Both the position numbers and the translations under genes were made by a program. Positions 33,805-42,442 of a DNA stretch of 64,000 nucleotides are shown piece after piece. The DNA is from Amorphoplanes friuliensis DSM 7358 (GTDB taxonomy: Bacteria > Actinomycetota > Actinomycetes > Mycobacteriales > Micromonosporaceae): positions 4,626,001-4,690,000 of the forward strand of contig NC_022657.1 in the NCBI RefSeq assembly GCF_000494755.1. Reading direction: 5' to 3'. Positions within the stretch are counted from its first letter, which is position 1. Each line of letters opens with the position of its first letter. The notes beneath the pieces are model-generated. The model was not told the DNA's origin. It worked only from the letters and a program-made list of their open reading frames with translations, and ran no database searches.

Positions 33805-34560
33805 GCGGGTGCGCCGGACCCGGGAGGTGTCGGGCGGGCGGGTCGTGTCGACGAACAGCGGTGTCTCGAGCTCGTCGCGGCGCAGCGGCACCAGGGTGCG
33901 GGCGATGCCCTCGACGATGCGGTCGGTGGCCTGCATCGCCTGCGCGCCGGCCGTGCCGGTGAGGCCGCTCAGGTCGACGGGTTCACCGAAGCGGACCTGC
34001 ACGACGGGCCGGTGCCACAGGGCCAGCAGCACGGACTTGGCCAGGCCGACCGGTGCGGCGTACGGCAGCACCCGGTGGGTGTCCCACTGCGCGACCGGGA
34101 TCACGGGCGCCCCGGACGCCGCCGCCATGCGGGCCACGCCGGTCTTGCCACGTTCGGGCCACATCCACGGGTCGAGTCCGATGCGGCCCTCCGGGTAGAC
34201 CAGCACCACCGATCCGGCCCGCAGCGCCTCGGCGGCGTCGGGCAGCGCCTGCGCGACCTGGGCGGTGTGCCGGTCGACGCGCAGGTGCCCGGCCTTGCGC
34301 ATGGCCCAGCCGGCGACGGGGGCGTCGAAGAGCCCGCCGGTGGCCATGAACCGCGGCGCGACGTGCGCGATGCTGCACGCCGCGGTCATCACGATCGGGT
34401 CGACCGGGCTGACGTGGTTGGCCGCGAGGATCAGCGGGCCGTGCCGCAGCTCGGCCGGGACCTCCCCGGACACCCGCAGCCGGCAGAACATCGGCACGAG
34501 GATCCGGGAGAACCTGAGCAACGCCCGCCACACCCAGGGCACCCGCCATGACGCTTCCAT
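33781..34560 (-). CDS. 1-acyl-glycerol-3-phosphate acyltransferase-like (PlsC family)
   Basis: 259 residues. The HX4D motif is NHVSPVDP, followed by the glycerol-phosphate-binding motif VYPEGRIG and the proline-containing GAPVIPVAQW. The family transfers acyl groups to lysophosphatidate or related lipids at the membrane. A hydrophobic amphipathic N-terminus (VPWVWRALLRFSRILVPMF) probably anchors it. ATG 34560 is used. Confidence 0.88.
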   Translation of the reverse strand: MEASWRVPWVWRALLRFSRILVPMFCRLRVSGEVPAELRHGPLILAANHVSPVDPIVMTAACSIAHVAPRFMATGGLFDAPVAGWAMRKAGHLRVDRHTAQVAQALPDAAEALRAGSVVLVYPEGRIGLDPWMWPERGKTGVARMAAASGAPVIPVAQWDTHRVLPYAAPVGLAKSVLLALWHRPVVQVRFGEPVDLSGLTGTAGAQAMQATDRIVEGIARTLVPLRRDELETPLFVDTTRPPDTSRVRRTRSAGLEQR

Positions 34561-34595
34561 CAGTGCGCCATGATCGCATGCCCGGGCCGAGCGGC

Positions 34596-35289
34596 TCAGC
34601 CCGCGTCGCGCAGCTCCGCCAGCCGGGCCTCGATCTCGGCCAGCTCGGAGCGCAGCCGCTCGGCCTGCTGCTCGGCCTCGGCGCGCTCGGCGGCGACGAT
34701 CTGCTCGACGGCCTCCTGCACACCGGGCACGTCGACGAACTGGACCATCCGCATCGCCTCGGACGGCTTGACGACGTAGGGCTTGGCCAGGGCCTTCGCG
34801 CCCTGGTTGGCCGCGATCGTCCACTCGCCGTCGGTGTAGGCGAGGGTGACGGTCAGGCCCGGCGGCGGCTTGGGCTTGGCGGCCCGCGCGGGTGCCTTGC
34901 GGGGAGCCGGAGCGGCGGACGCGGCGGCCGGGGCAGGCGCCGGCTCGGGGGCGGCCAACCGGCGCGGGCTTGTCGAGGACGAACTCCGGCTCGGGCTTGG
35001 CCGGCTCGGGCGGCGCCGGGGGTGCGGCCTTCTTCACCGGGCCCTTCGGGGCGATCTTGAGGTCGTCGGGGGAGAACGGCAGCTCGTCGCGGCCGAACCG
35101 CACGACCACCCAGTCGTCGGACTCGGCCGGGTCGGTGAGCGCCACGACCTGGCCCACCTGCCCGGAGATCTGCCCGGCGGACTCGGTGAACATCACCCGC
35201 GGCCGCCGCCCGGCGGCCAGGCCGTCCCGGATCGTCTGCAACTCGTCCGTGCTCAGGCCTCGCGTGCCGGTGCGTGCCGCCGTAGCCAT
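34596..35289 (-). pseudogene. Conserved basic/Pro-Ala-rich protein gene with a one-base frameshift
   Basis: The N-terminal half begins at ATG 35289 (GLSTDELQTIRDGLAAGRRP, then QISGQVGQVVALTDP and DELPFSPDDLKI). The C-terminal half, in another frame, has LTVTLAYTDGEWTIAANQG, KPYVVKPSEAMRMVQFVDV and a coiled coil ending at 34596. They join at 34957-34958, where plus-strand AA (GGTTGGCC on the coding strand) would restore KPAPVAAPEPAPA if one base were removed. It could be a sequencing error, a recent mutation or, less likely, programmed. The family is not recognised. Confidence 0.75.
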
Positions 35290-35375
35290 GGTCGTCCCTT
35301 CGTGGTCACCACTGGGGTGAGTTCGAACGCGTGTTTCAATGTGCTCAGTTCTACCAGTACCCACCGACAACCTCG

Positions 35376-36077
35376 TCAGCCACGCCCCACCGGGCGGTCG
35401 GTGATGCAGTAGACGCGTCCCGCCGGGTCCCGCAGCGTCGTCCAGCGCGGCTCCGACCGCACCACCGTCGCGCCCAGTTCCACGTGCCGCGCGACCTCGG
35501 CCGGCCGGTCGTCGCAGGCCAGGTCCAGGTGCATGCCGGCCTCGTCGCCGCCGACACGTTGCAGCAGCAGCCGCAGGGGCATCCCGTCCGGGCGTACCAG
35601 GAAGTCGAACTCGGGCAGGGAGCCCGGCCGGCGCTCGAAGCCGGTGACCGCCGACCAGAAGTCCGCCTCGGCGTCGAAGACGGCGTGCGGGAGGTCCAGG
35701 CACATCTGGTCGACCAGGCTGCGGCCGCCGGCGGGCCGGACCTGCTCGCCGTGCCAGGGCACCAGGCAGAACACCAGACCGGCCGGGGAGCGCAGCACCA
35801 CGAGCTCACCGTCGTCCAGCACGACCGTCGCGCCCAGCGCGCTCACCCGCCGGGCCTGCGCCGGCACGTCCTCGACGTGCAGGTCCAGGTGGCTGCGCGG
35901 CGGGCCGTCCCCGACGACCTGCACCCGCAGGTACGCGTCACCGTCGTCGGGCAGCAGCGTCGCGAACTCGCCGCCGGGCCCGCGCCGGGGCGACAACCCG
36001 GCACCGGTGATCGCCTCCCAGAACGGCTCGGCGACCCGCGACGGTGTGTCCAGAAAACCGGTGATCCACTTCATCAC
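35376..36077 (-). CDS. Two-domain VOC protein
   Basis: 233 residues with two VOC modules (about 5-110 and 120-230). The second ends RWTTLRDPAGRVYCITDRP. The first carries the opening FLDTPSRVAEPFWEAITGA. The gene is last in an operon with the STAND NTPase (overlap ATGA at 36074-36077), MarR and SDR genes. Its ligand is unknown. Confidence 0.82.
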   Translation of the reverse strand: MMKWITGFLDTPSRVAEPFWEAITGAGLSPRRGPGGEFATLLPDDGDAYLRVQVVGDGPPRSHLDLHVEDVPAQARRVSALGATVVLDDGELVVLRSPAGLVFCLVPWHGEQVRPAGGRSLVDQMCLDLPHAVFDAEADFWSAVTGFERRPGSLPEFDFLVRPDGMPLRLLLQRVGGDEAGMHLDLACDDRPAEVARHVELGATVVRSEPRWTTLRDPAGRVYCITDRPVGRG

Positions 36078-38422
36078 TGCTCCTCCGTGGGCTCGTTGAG
36101 CCGCCGCACCAGTCCCGGCCCCCGGTGCAGGGGCGCGTCACCGACGAGCGCCTCACCGCGTTCCCGGGCGGCCTCGGCCTCGAGCTCGCGGCCCAGCATC
36201 TTCAGGACGGTGGAGCGGTGCAGGAGCACCTCGCCGAGGCGCACCCACATCCCGAGCCGCTCGAACTCGGCCGCCCCGGCGTCGTAGTGTGCCAGCGCCG
36301 CCTCCCACTGCCCCTGCATGTCGGCGATCTCGCCCAGCGCGGCGTGGGCGCCGCCGACCCCGGTGCCGCTGCGCATCCGTTCGAAGATCGCCAGCATCTC
36401 GGTGAAGTCGGCGCGCGCGGCGTCGAACGCCCGTTGCTGCGCGGCGAGCCAGCCGCGTTCCTGCAGGCAGTAGCCGAGCAGGAAGTCGTCTCCGGAGCGC
36501 TGGGCGATCACGAAGGCTTCCGCGTACAGGTCACGGGCCTTGGCCTGGTCGCCGCCGAGCTTGTGGGCCAGGCCGAGACCGAGGACCGCCCAGCCGCGGA
36601 CCGGCTGCGGGCCGTCGGGCAGCAGCTCGAGCGCCCGGGCCAGCAGCGGGCCGCTGAGCTCGGGCTTCCAGAAGGTGTTGTAGAGCGTTCCGAGCGCGAG
36701 CCGGACCTCGATCTCGTCGTCGACGGCGCCCAGGCCGGCCAGCAGGTCCAGGGCCCGCAGCAGCGCCGCCTCGGACTCCGTGAAACGGTCCTGGGCCCGC
36801 AGGGCGTCCCCGACCCGCCACGCCGCCAGCGCGATCTCCCGCACGTCCGAGCCGAGCCGCTCCGCACCGTCGAGGGCCTGCTCGGCCGTCTGCAGCTCGA
36901 GCGCCACCTGACCCGCCATCCCGTAGGAGTGCGACACCCACCGCAGCGCCCGTACGCGGAAAGCCTCGTCCTCGCCGGCCGCCGCGACCCCGGCCTGCCA
37001 CAGCCGCAACCGGTACGCGTGCTCGGTGCCCCCGGTCACCAGCGGGTGCACCGCCCCGATGAGCCGTCGCGCGGGCGCCTCCAGCCCGGCGGCCACCGCG
37101 GCGTGCAGCACGGCGACGATGTCCTCGCGTTCCTCGGCGAGCCACACGCCCGGCCGGGCCCGCGTGCTCAGCCACCGCAGGTGACGCTCGAGGCACTCGG
37201 CGGCCTCACCCCCGGCCAGCTCCTGGGCGAACAACCGCAGCAGGTCGTGCAGCCTGTACCGGTCCGGCGCCGGCGACTCGACCAGGAACGCGTCCGTCAG
37301 GCGTTCGAGGGCGTCCGCGACCGCCTGCTCGTCCAGATCACAGCGGGCCGCCGCGGCGCCCAGCCCGACCGACGCACCCGGGTAGCTCCCGGCCAGCCGG
37401 AACACGACCTGCTCGCCCGGCGCCAGCTCGTCGTAGACGGCCTGGAAGCTCGACCGCACCGCCCGGTCCGCCAGCCGCAGCTCGTCCAGGCGCCGCTCCT
37501 CGTCGACGAGCCGGTCGGCCAGCGCCGTCGGGGTCCACTGCGCCCGGGCCTTCAACCGCCCGCCGGCGATGCGGACCGCCAGGGGCAGCCCGCCGCACAG
37601 CTGCACGACCCGCCGCGCTCCGTCCGGGTCCGCGGCGACACGGCCACCGCCGGCGGTCACGGCCAGCAGTTCCAGCGCCGACCCGGGATCCAGGCCACCG
37701 AGGGTGAACACCGAGGCGCCCAGCAGGTCCGACAGCAGCCGCCGGCTGGTCACCACGGCCAGGCTGTGCTCCCCGCCGGGCAGCAGGTGACGCACCTGGG
37801 CCGCGTCGCGGGCGTCGTCGAGCAGCACCAGCACCCGCCGGTCGGCGACCACCGACCGGAACCGCGCCGACAGCTCCACCACGTCCCCGCGCAGCTCGTC
37901 GTCCGGGCGCCCCAGCGCCCGCAGGAACCGCACCAGCACGTCCTCCGGGAGCACCGGGTCGGCCGAGGCTCCCTGCAGCGCGGCGTACAGCTGCCCGCCG
38001 GGGTAGCTGTCCCGCATCACCTGGGCGAACCGCAACCCCAGAGCGGACTTCCCCGTACCCGCGGACGCCGCGATCACCAGCAGCTGGGCACCGCCACCGA
38101 CGGCGGACTCCAGCGCGGCCAGCTCGCCGTCACGCCCCAGCACCACGGGCGCCGCCGGCAGCTCGGCCGGGAGAGCCACCGGCGGCGGAGCGGCCTCAGG
38201 GGACGCCGCCGCCGAGAGCCGCTGCTGCCACAGCGCCAGACCGACCCCGACCATCGCCAGCAGACCGACGAGCGGCCAGGCCAGCCACGCCCACGGCTGC
38301 AGCCCGCCCGGCAGCACTCCTCCGGTGGCGACGTTCACGGCCACCGCCAGCAGCACCGAGAACAGGCCCGACGTGACGATCAGCAGCGGAACCACCCGAT
38401 GCCGCATCATGGGAGGAAACAT
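36074..38422 (-). CDS. Membrane-anchored STAND (NB-ARC-like) NTPase with TPR-like repeats
   Basis: 782 residues. Two transmembrane helices (about 11-31 and 45-66) are followed by an NB-ARC-type ATPase with Walker A AASAGTGKS (118-126), Walker B RVLVLLDD (196-203) and GLPLAVRIAGGRL, the GLPL motif. A winged-helix-like region (ESPAPDRYRLHDLLRLFAQEL) and about 350 residues of TPR-like helical repeats complete it. The usual SARP or HTH output domain is absent, so the output may be at the membrane. Start codons at 38422 and 38410 are both possible. It lies 17 nt after the MarR gene. Confidence 0.85.
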   Translation of the reverse strand: MFPPMMRHRVVPLLIVTSGLFSVLLAVAVNVATGGVLPGGLQPWAWLAWPLVGLLAMVGVGLALWQQRLSAAASPEAAPPPVALPAELPAAPVVLGRDGELAALESAVGGGAQLLVIAASAGTGKSALGLRFAQVMRDSYPGGQLYAALQGASADPVLPEDVLVRFLRALGRPDDELRGDVVELSARFRSVVADRRVLVLLDDARDAAQVRHLLPGGEHSLAVVTSRRLLSDLLGASVFTLGGLDPGSALELLAVTAGGGRVAADPDGARRVVQLCGGLPLAVRIAGGRLKARAQWTPTALADRLVDEERRLDELRLADRAVRSSFQAVYDELAPGEQVVFRLAGSYPGASVGLGAAAARCDLDEQAVADALERLTDAFLVESPAPDRYRLHDLLRLFAQELAGGEAAECLERHLRWLSTRARPGVWLAEEREDIVAVLHAAVAAGLEAPARRLIGAVHPLVTGGTEHAYRLRLWQAGVAAAGEDEAFRVRALRWVSHSYGMAGQVALELQTAEQALDGAERLGSDVREIALAAWRVGDALRAQDRFTESEAALLRALDLLAGLGAVDDEIEVRLALGTLYNTFWKPELSGPLLARALELLPDGPQPVRGWAVLGLGLAHKLGGDQAKARDLYAEAFVIAQRSGDDFLLGYCLQERGWLAAQQRAFDAARADFTEMLAIFERMRSGTGVGGAHAALGEIADMQGQWEAALAHYDAGAAEFERLGMWVRLGEVLLHRSTVLKMLGRELEAEAARERGEALVGDAPLHRGPGLVRRLNEPTEEQ

Positions 38423-38439
38423 ACAGGGACATCACTGCG

Positions 38440-38865
38440 TCATCGGTTCGCGGCGCGCAGCTTGGCCAGATCGCCGCCGAAGCGGGCCAGCGCCGTGGGG
38501 GACAGGACATCACCGAGCCGCTCCTGCAACTCCTGCTCGAAGACGACCTCGGCCCCGGCCAGCGCCACCTCCCCGGCCGGCGTCAGCTCGATCAGCGACG
38601 ACCGCCGGTCCCCGGGGTTGGGCCGCCGCAAGCAGTGCCCGGCCGCCTCGACACGGTCCACGACCTTGCTCGCCGCCCCCACCGTGATCTGCAACTGCGC
38701 GGCGACGTCGAGCACCCGGCACCCCGGCGTCGCCGCCACCACCCGCATCGGCATGAACTGCCCCGCGGTCAGCCCGCAGTCCTGCCGCAGCCGCGCGTCG
38801 ACGGCATCCCAGACCGCGATCTCCAGCCCCACGAGATCGTCGAACAACCGCCGGAGTTCCGTCAC
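38440..38865 (-). CDS. MarR-family regulator
   Basis: 141 residues. The winged helix is LTAGQFMPMRVVAATPGCRV ... LQITVGAASKVVDRVEAAGH, followed by NPGDRRSSLIELT, the MarR wing. GTG 38865 is the start. It is 9 nt from the SDR gene stop and 17 nt from the STAND gene, so it probably controls the operon 39663-35376, although the TetR at 39766 may do so as well. Confidence 0.9.
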   Translation of the reverse strand: MTELRRLFDDLVGLEIAVWDAVDARLRQDCGLTAGQFMPMRVVAATPGCRVLDVAAQLQITVGAASKVVDRVEAAGHCLRRPNPGDRRSSLIELTPAGEVALAGAEVVFEQELQERLGDVLSPTALARFGGDLAKLRAANR

Positions 38866-38874
38866 GCGCCCACC

Positions 38875-39663
38875 CTAGGCGACCTTGAGTGCTCCGGCGT
38901 CGACGGACCAGTTCGAGCCGATCGCGCTGGGCATCGTGGGGGAGGACAGCAGCACCACGGCCCGCGCGATCTCGGACGGTTCGATCAGAACGCCGGTCAG
39001 CATGCCGCTCTGCCCGGGCAGTGCCGCCAGCAACGTGCCGTGCTCCAGGTTCATGCTCGCCGCCAGCTGCGCCACAAAACCGTCCGGGCTCTCCATCAGG
39101 TCTGTCCGCGTACCGGAAGGGGTGACGACGTTGATCCTGACCCCGTGCTCGGTGTACTTCTCGGCCAGGCCGCGGGAGAACGTGTTGAGCGCGGCTTTGG
39201 CACTGGCATAGGGCAGCGGCACCCCGATCGGCCGGCGGGCGCTGTCGGAGCTGACGTTGACCACCGCGCCGCGGGCCCGGCTCAACGCCGGCAGCGCGGC
39301 CCGGGTCGTCCGCACGGCCGCCAGCAGGTTGAGCGCGAAGACCTCGGCCCAGGCGTCGTTGTCGCCGTCGAGGGCGTCACCGAGCGCCCCCTCGGGCATC
39401 GTGCCGCCACCGGCGTTGTTGACCAGCACGTCGAGCCGGGGGTCGGCGGCGAGCACGGCCTCGACCATCCGCTGCGGGCCGTCGGGTGCGGACAGGTCGG
39501 CGGCGAAGAACTCGGCCCCGGTCTTCTCGAGCCCGGGTGTGCTGCGCCGGGACACCGCCACGACGGAGGCGCCCTCGTCCTGGAACGCCTGGACGACCGC
39601 CAGGCCGATGCCCTTGCTGGCCCCGGTCACCAGGACACGCTTACCGGCGAGTTGCAGATCCAT
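38875..39663 (-). CDS. Short-chain dehydrogenase/reductase
   Basis: 262 residues. The cofactor loop TGASKGIG, the NNAGGG element, the active-site Ser in VNVSSDSA and YASAKAALN (YxxxK) are all present, so it should be catalytically active. A non-acidic residue after the second strand (VVAVSRRS) favours NADPH. It is divergent from the TetR gene at 39766 with an inverted repeat between them, a usual repressor/target arrangement. Confidence 0.92.
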   Translation of the reverse strand: MDLQLAGKRVLVTGASKGIGLAVVQAFQDEGASVVAVSRRSTPGLEKTGAEFFAADLSAPDGPQRMVEAVLAADPRLDVLVNNAGGGTMPEGALGDALDGDNDAWAEVFALNLLAAVRTTRAALPALSRARGAVVNVSSDSARRPIGVPLPYASAKAALNTFSRGLAEKYTEHGVRINVVTPSGTRTDLMESPDGFVAQLAASMNLEHGTLLAALPGQSGMLTGVLIEPSEIARAVVLLSSPTMPSAIGSNWSVDAGALKVA

Positions 39664-39730
39664 GGGTACTCCTCTGATCGACGTGCTGACCCACTAACTG
39701 CAACACGGCTGTGTCACTTGCGTCAACAGA

Positions 39731-39748
39731 TGAGAGATAGCCGTCTCA
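39731..39748. promoter_or_regulatory. Probable TetR operator between SDR and TetR genes
   Basis: TGAGA at 39731-39735 and TCTCA at 39744-39748 are perfect 5-bp arms with 8-nt spacing, in an AT-richer divergent promoter region of about 100 bp. The TetR encoded from 39766 is the likely ligand. Confidence 0.55.
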
Positions 39749-39765
39749 GATGTAGAGTGCGGACC

Positions 39766-40335
39766 ATGGACGCCGTCGCACCGCCCCGCCGGGTACGCGC
39801 CGATGCCGAGCGCAGCACCGCCCGCATCCTCGAAGCCGCCGAGACCGTGCTCGCCACCGAACCGACCGCCTCCCTCGAACGCATCGGCGACGAGGCCGGC
39901 CTCGCCCGCGCCACCGTCCACCGCCGCTTCGCCTCCCGGCAGGCCCTCATCGACGCCCTGATCAGCCGGCTCAACGACCGCTACCTGCTCGCCTTCGAGC
40001 AGGCCCGCGTCCGGACCGCCCCACCGCTGGTCGCCCTGCACCGCCTCACCGAGATCGTCTTCGAACTCAAACTCAGCCACCGCTTCACCGTCGCCCTCGC
40101 CACGGGACTGAGCCCCGAGGTCGAAACCGAACTCGACCAGCTCTTCACCCGCCTGCACGACAGCGGGGCCATCACCGCCCCCGGCACCCTCTGGCGCCGC
40201 CGCATCTACCTGTCACTGATCCACGAGGTCGCCGAACTCCCCGCCGACACCCCGGAACTCACCGACGGAGGCGGCACCCCCGGCGCCCGCAGCGACCTGC
40301 TCGTCCGCACGTTCCTCGGCGCCCTCAACGGCTGA
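39766..40335 (+). CDS. TetR-family regulator
   Basis: 189 residues. The HTH is SLERIGDEAGLARATVHRRFASRQALIDALI, read in two parts, with a helical C-terminal ligand domain. ATG 39766 is used. It is divergently placed to the SDR operon and probably represses it. Its HTH-coding DNA is the intact counterpart of the remnants at 29922-30058 and 43796-43954. The 3' end overlaps the convergent fusion gene by 11 nt. Confidence 0.9.
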   Translation: MDAVAPPRRVRADAERSTARILEAAETVLATEPTASLERIGDEAGLARATVHRRFASRQALIDALISRLNDRYLLAFEQARVRTAPPLVALHRLTEIVFELKLSHRFTVALATGLSPEVETELDQLFTRLHDSGAITAPGTLWRRRIYLSLIHEVAELPADTPELTDGGGTPGARSDLLVRTFLGALNG

Positions 40336-41770
40336 GCTCGGCCCGCCGCTCCAGCGTCCACGCGTACGCCGCCCGCACCGACTCCACCACCCCGGCATCC
40401 CGCAACCGCACCATCGCCGGCACACCATCGTCGGCCCCCGCCGCGATCCCGCGCCAGCACCGGTCCTGCCACCACAACACCGTCTCCACCAGCAAGGGCA
40501 GATCCACCCACCCGTACGCGTCAGCAACCACCCGCACCCGCCGCGCCGCCTCGGCGACGTCCGCACCCGGCCCCAGCGGCACGAACTGCCAGCACACGTG
40601 GGCGAGGTCCTGCACCGGCAACCCCGGCCCGGCCAGGTCCCAGTCGATGAACGCCACCGGCATCCCGTCCCGGAAGACCGTGTTCCCGGGGGAGAGGTCG
40701 TGATGACAGACCACACCACCGGTCAGATCATGAAACTCCCGCACGAGCCGCGCCACCGCAGCCAGCGCCTCATCGGACACCGGCCCCGACGGCACGTCAC
40801 CCTCGACAAAACTCAACACCTCGCGGCCCTGCTCGTCCGTACCGAGAAACCGGGGAGCACCCGCCCAGCCGAGCCCGGCAAACGTCGTCAGCAGACCCCG
40901 GACAAAACCCGGATCCGGCGGGGGAGCCTTACGCACCGTGTCACCCACCCGCACGGCAGCGCCGACAAACCCACCCACCAACGGCACCTCGCGGACGGCA
41001 GTCGCCACCACCGTCGTGTAGTGCATCGTGAAGCCGTCACCGATCGCCGCGCCCAGACCCTCCAGCAACTCCTCCCGTACGCGGGCAGGCACCTGACTCT
41101 GCCCACCCTGCGTCGTCACCTGAGCCAGCCACTCGTCCCGCGAATACGCCTGCTCCCACTCGAACCGCCACTGCTCAACCGCACCGAAACCACCCGCAGC
41201 GCGCATCCCGTCGGCCGCCTTGCCGGCCATCAGCGCGTACATCTCGGCCGCGGTCAGCTTCGAGTCGACACCCGCCGTCATCGGCGACTGCGGCAGCACC
41301 CGCCGGTAGACGTCCCCGAACGCCTCCGCCAGCTCCGGGGGAGGCTGCGCCGCATTCCAGAACACCGCCAGCCGCCCACCCGGCCGCAACACCCGCGCCG
41401 CTTGCACCGCGCCGGCCACCGGATCGACCCAGTGCCAGGCCTGCCCCGACACCACCGCATCGAACACCCGGCCCGCGGGCTCCCACGCCTCGATCGTCGC
41501 CACCTCGACAACACATCCGGTACGCCGCGCAAACGCTGCCATGCGCTCGTCCGGCTCGACCCCGAGCACCACACACCCGGCCGCCTGCAACTGCCGCGCC
41601 ACGATGCCCGTACCCATCCCGACATCGAGCACCTGAAGGCCCCGACGCCCGCCGACGATGCGGTCGACCAGCTCATCGGGATACCGGGGCCGCGTCCGGT
41701 CGTACAACCCGGCGTCCGTCCCGAACGACTCCGCCACCGACCGCTGCTCATGAGGCTCTAGAGTGGGCAT
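40325..41770 (-). CDS. Fusion of a SAM-dependent methyltransferase and an APH-type kinase
   Basis: 481 residues. The first ~255 are a class I methyltransferase: LDVGMGTG (48-55), acidic VEPDERM at the end of strand 2, and SGQAWHWVDP. From about 261 onward (REVPLVGGFVGAAVRVGDTVRK) a complete aminoglycoside-phosphotransferase fold follows, with the catalytic loop HHDLSPGN (356-363) and metal-binding IDWD (375-378). Both active sites look intact. Such enzymes are normally separate, so two neighbouring genes appear to have fused. Substrates are unknown. The start codon lies inside a palindrome shared with the divergent TetR gene. Confidence 0.88.
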   Translation of the reverse strand: MPTLEPHEQRSVAESFGTDAGLYDRTRPRYPDELVDRIVGGRRGLQVLDVGMGTGIVARQLQAAGCVVLGVEPDERMAAFARRTGCVVEVATIEAWEPAGRVFDAVVSGQAWHWVDPVAGAVQAARVLRPGGRLAVFWNAAQPPPELAEAFGDVYRRVLPQSPMTAGVDSKLTAAEMYALMAGKAADGMRAAGGFGAVEQWRFEWEQAYSRDEWLAQVTTQGGQSQVPARVREELLEGLGAAIGDGFTMHYTTVVATAVREVPLVGGFVGAAVRVGDTVRKAPPPDPGFVRGLLTTFAGLGWAGAPRFLGTDEQGREVLSFVEGDVPSGPVSDEALAAVARLVREFHDLTGGVVCHHDLSPGNTVFRDGMPVAFIDWDLAGPGLPVQDLAHVCWQFVPLGPGADVAEAARRVRVVADAYGWVDLPLLVETVLWWQDRCWRGIAAGADDGVPAMVRLRDAGVVESVRAAYAWTLERRAELSR

Positions 41771-41778
41771 GTGCCCAC
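41763..41778. promoter_or_regulatory. TetR operator candidate 1, covering the fusion-gene start codon
   Basis: GTGGGC, ATGT, GCCCAC: perfect 6-bp arms with a 4-nt spacer. The minus-strand ATG at 41770-41768 lies inside it, so a bound repressor would also cover the start. Confidence 0.7.
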
Positions 41779-41781
41779 GCT

Positions 41782-41799
41782 AGTGGGCGCTTGCCCACT
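41782..41799. promoter_or_regulatory. TetR operator candidate 2
   Basis: AGTGGGC, GCTT, GCCCACT: perfect 7-bp arms. Its centre is 20 bp from that of the first site (two helical turns), typical of cooperative binding of two dimers between divergent genes. Confidence 0.75.
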
Positions 41800-41833
41800 C
41801 GTCTATCCAGTCGTTCGCCGAAGGAGCCTCCGC

Positions 41834-42442
41834 GTGCCGACCGGCGTAGCCCTCCGCGACGTCCGCGACCAACTCTTCACCGCCGCCGAACGCATCCTGC
41901 TCCGCGACGGCCCCAGCGCCCTGACCAGCCGAGCCGTCACCACCGAGGCCGGCTGCGCCAAAGGCGTCCTGCACCGCCACTTCACCGACTTCGACGACTT
42001 CCTCGCCGCCCTCGTCCACGACAGAATCGCCAAGATCAACCACCAGGCCGACACCCTCGTCCGGAACGCCGGAACGGCCACCGTCGCCGACAACGTCACC
42101 GAAGCCCTCACCACCCTGTTCACCTCGGTGGCCCTGGAAATCCTCAGCCTCATCACCTTCCGCGACGACCTCCGCGCCCGCCTCCGCGCCACCCAGCCCG
42201 CCGGCTTCCCCCTCATGGCCGACGCCACCCGCATGATCGCCGCCTACCTCACCGCCGAACGCGACCAAGGCCGCCTGGCGGGGGAGTCCGACACCGACCT
42301 GCTCGCCCTCATGCTCATCGGCACCACCCACATGCTCTTCGCCGGCCGCCACGGCACACCCCCCGACCCGCACGAGGTCCACCGCGTCGTCACCGCAACC
42401 CTGGGCAACACCACACCCGGCATGACACCATCGCCCCCGTGA
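41834..42442 (+). CDS. TetR-family regulator
   Basis: 202 residues. The HTH is LTSRAVTTEAGCAKGVLHRHFTDFDDFLAAL, followed by a helical ligand domain. GTG 41834 is placed 7 nt behind AAGGAG; the frame is open upstream but reads through the operators. It probably binds the palindrome pair at 41763-41799 and controls itself and the methyltransferase-kinase fusion. The 3' end overlaps the AraC gene (GTGA). Confidence 0.9.
   Translation: MPTGVALRDVRDQLFTAAERILLRDGPSALTSRAVTTEAGCAKGVLHRHFTDFDDFLAALVHDRIAKINHQADTLVRNAGTATVADNVTEALTTLFTSVALEILSLITFRDDLRARLRATQPAGFPLMADATRMIAAYLTAERDQGRLAGESDTDLLALMLIGTTHMLFAGRHGTPPDPHEVHRVVTATLGNTTPGMTPSPP

Noticed and set aside
36125..38878. 917-codon open frame on the plus strand
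   Set aside because: Antisense to the STAND NTPase and MarR genes, with Arg/Gln/His-rich composition typical of shadow frames.
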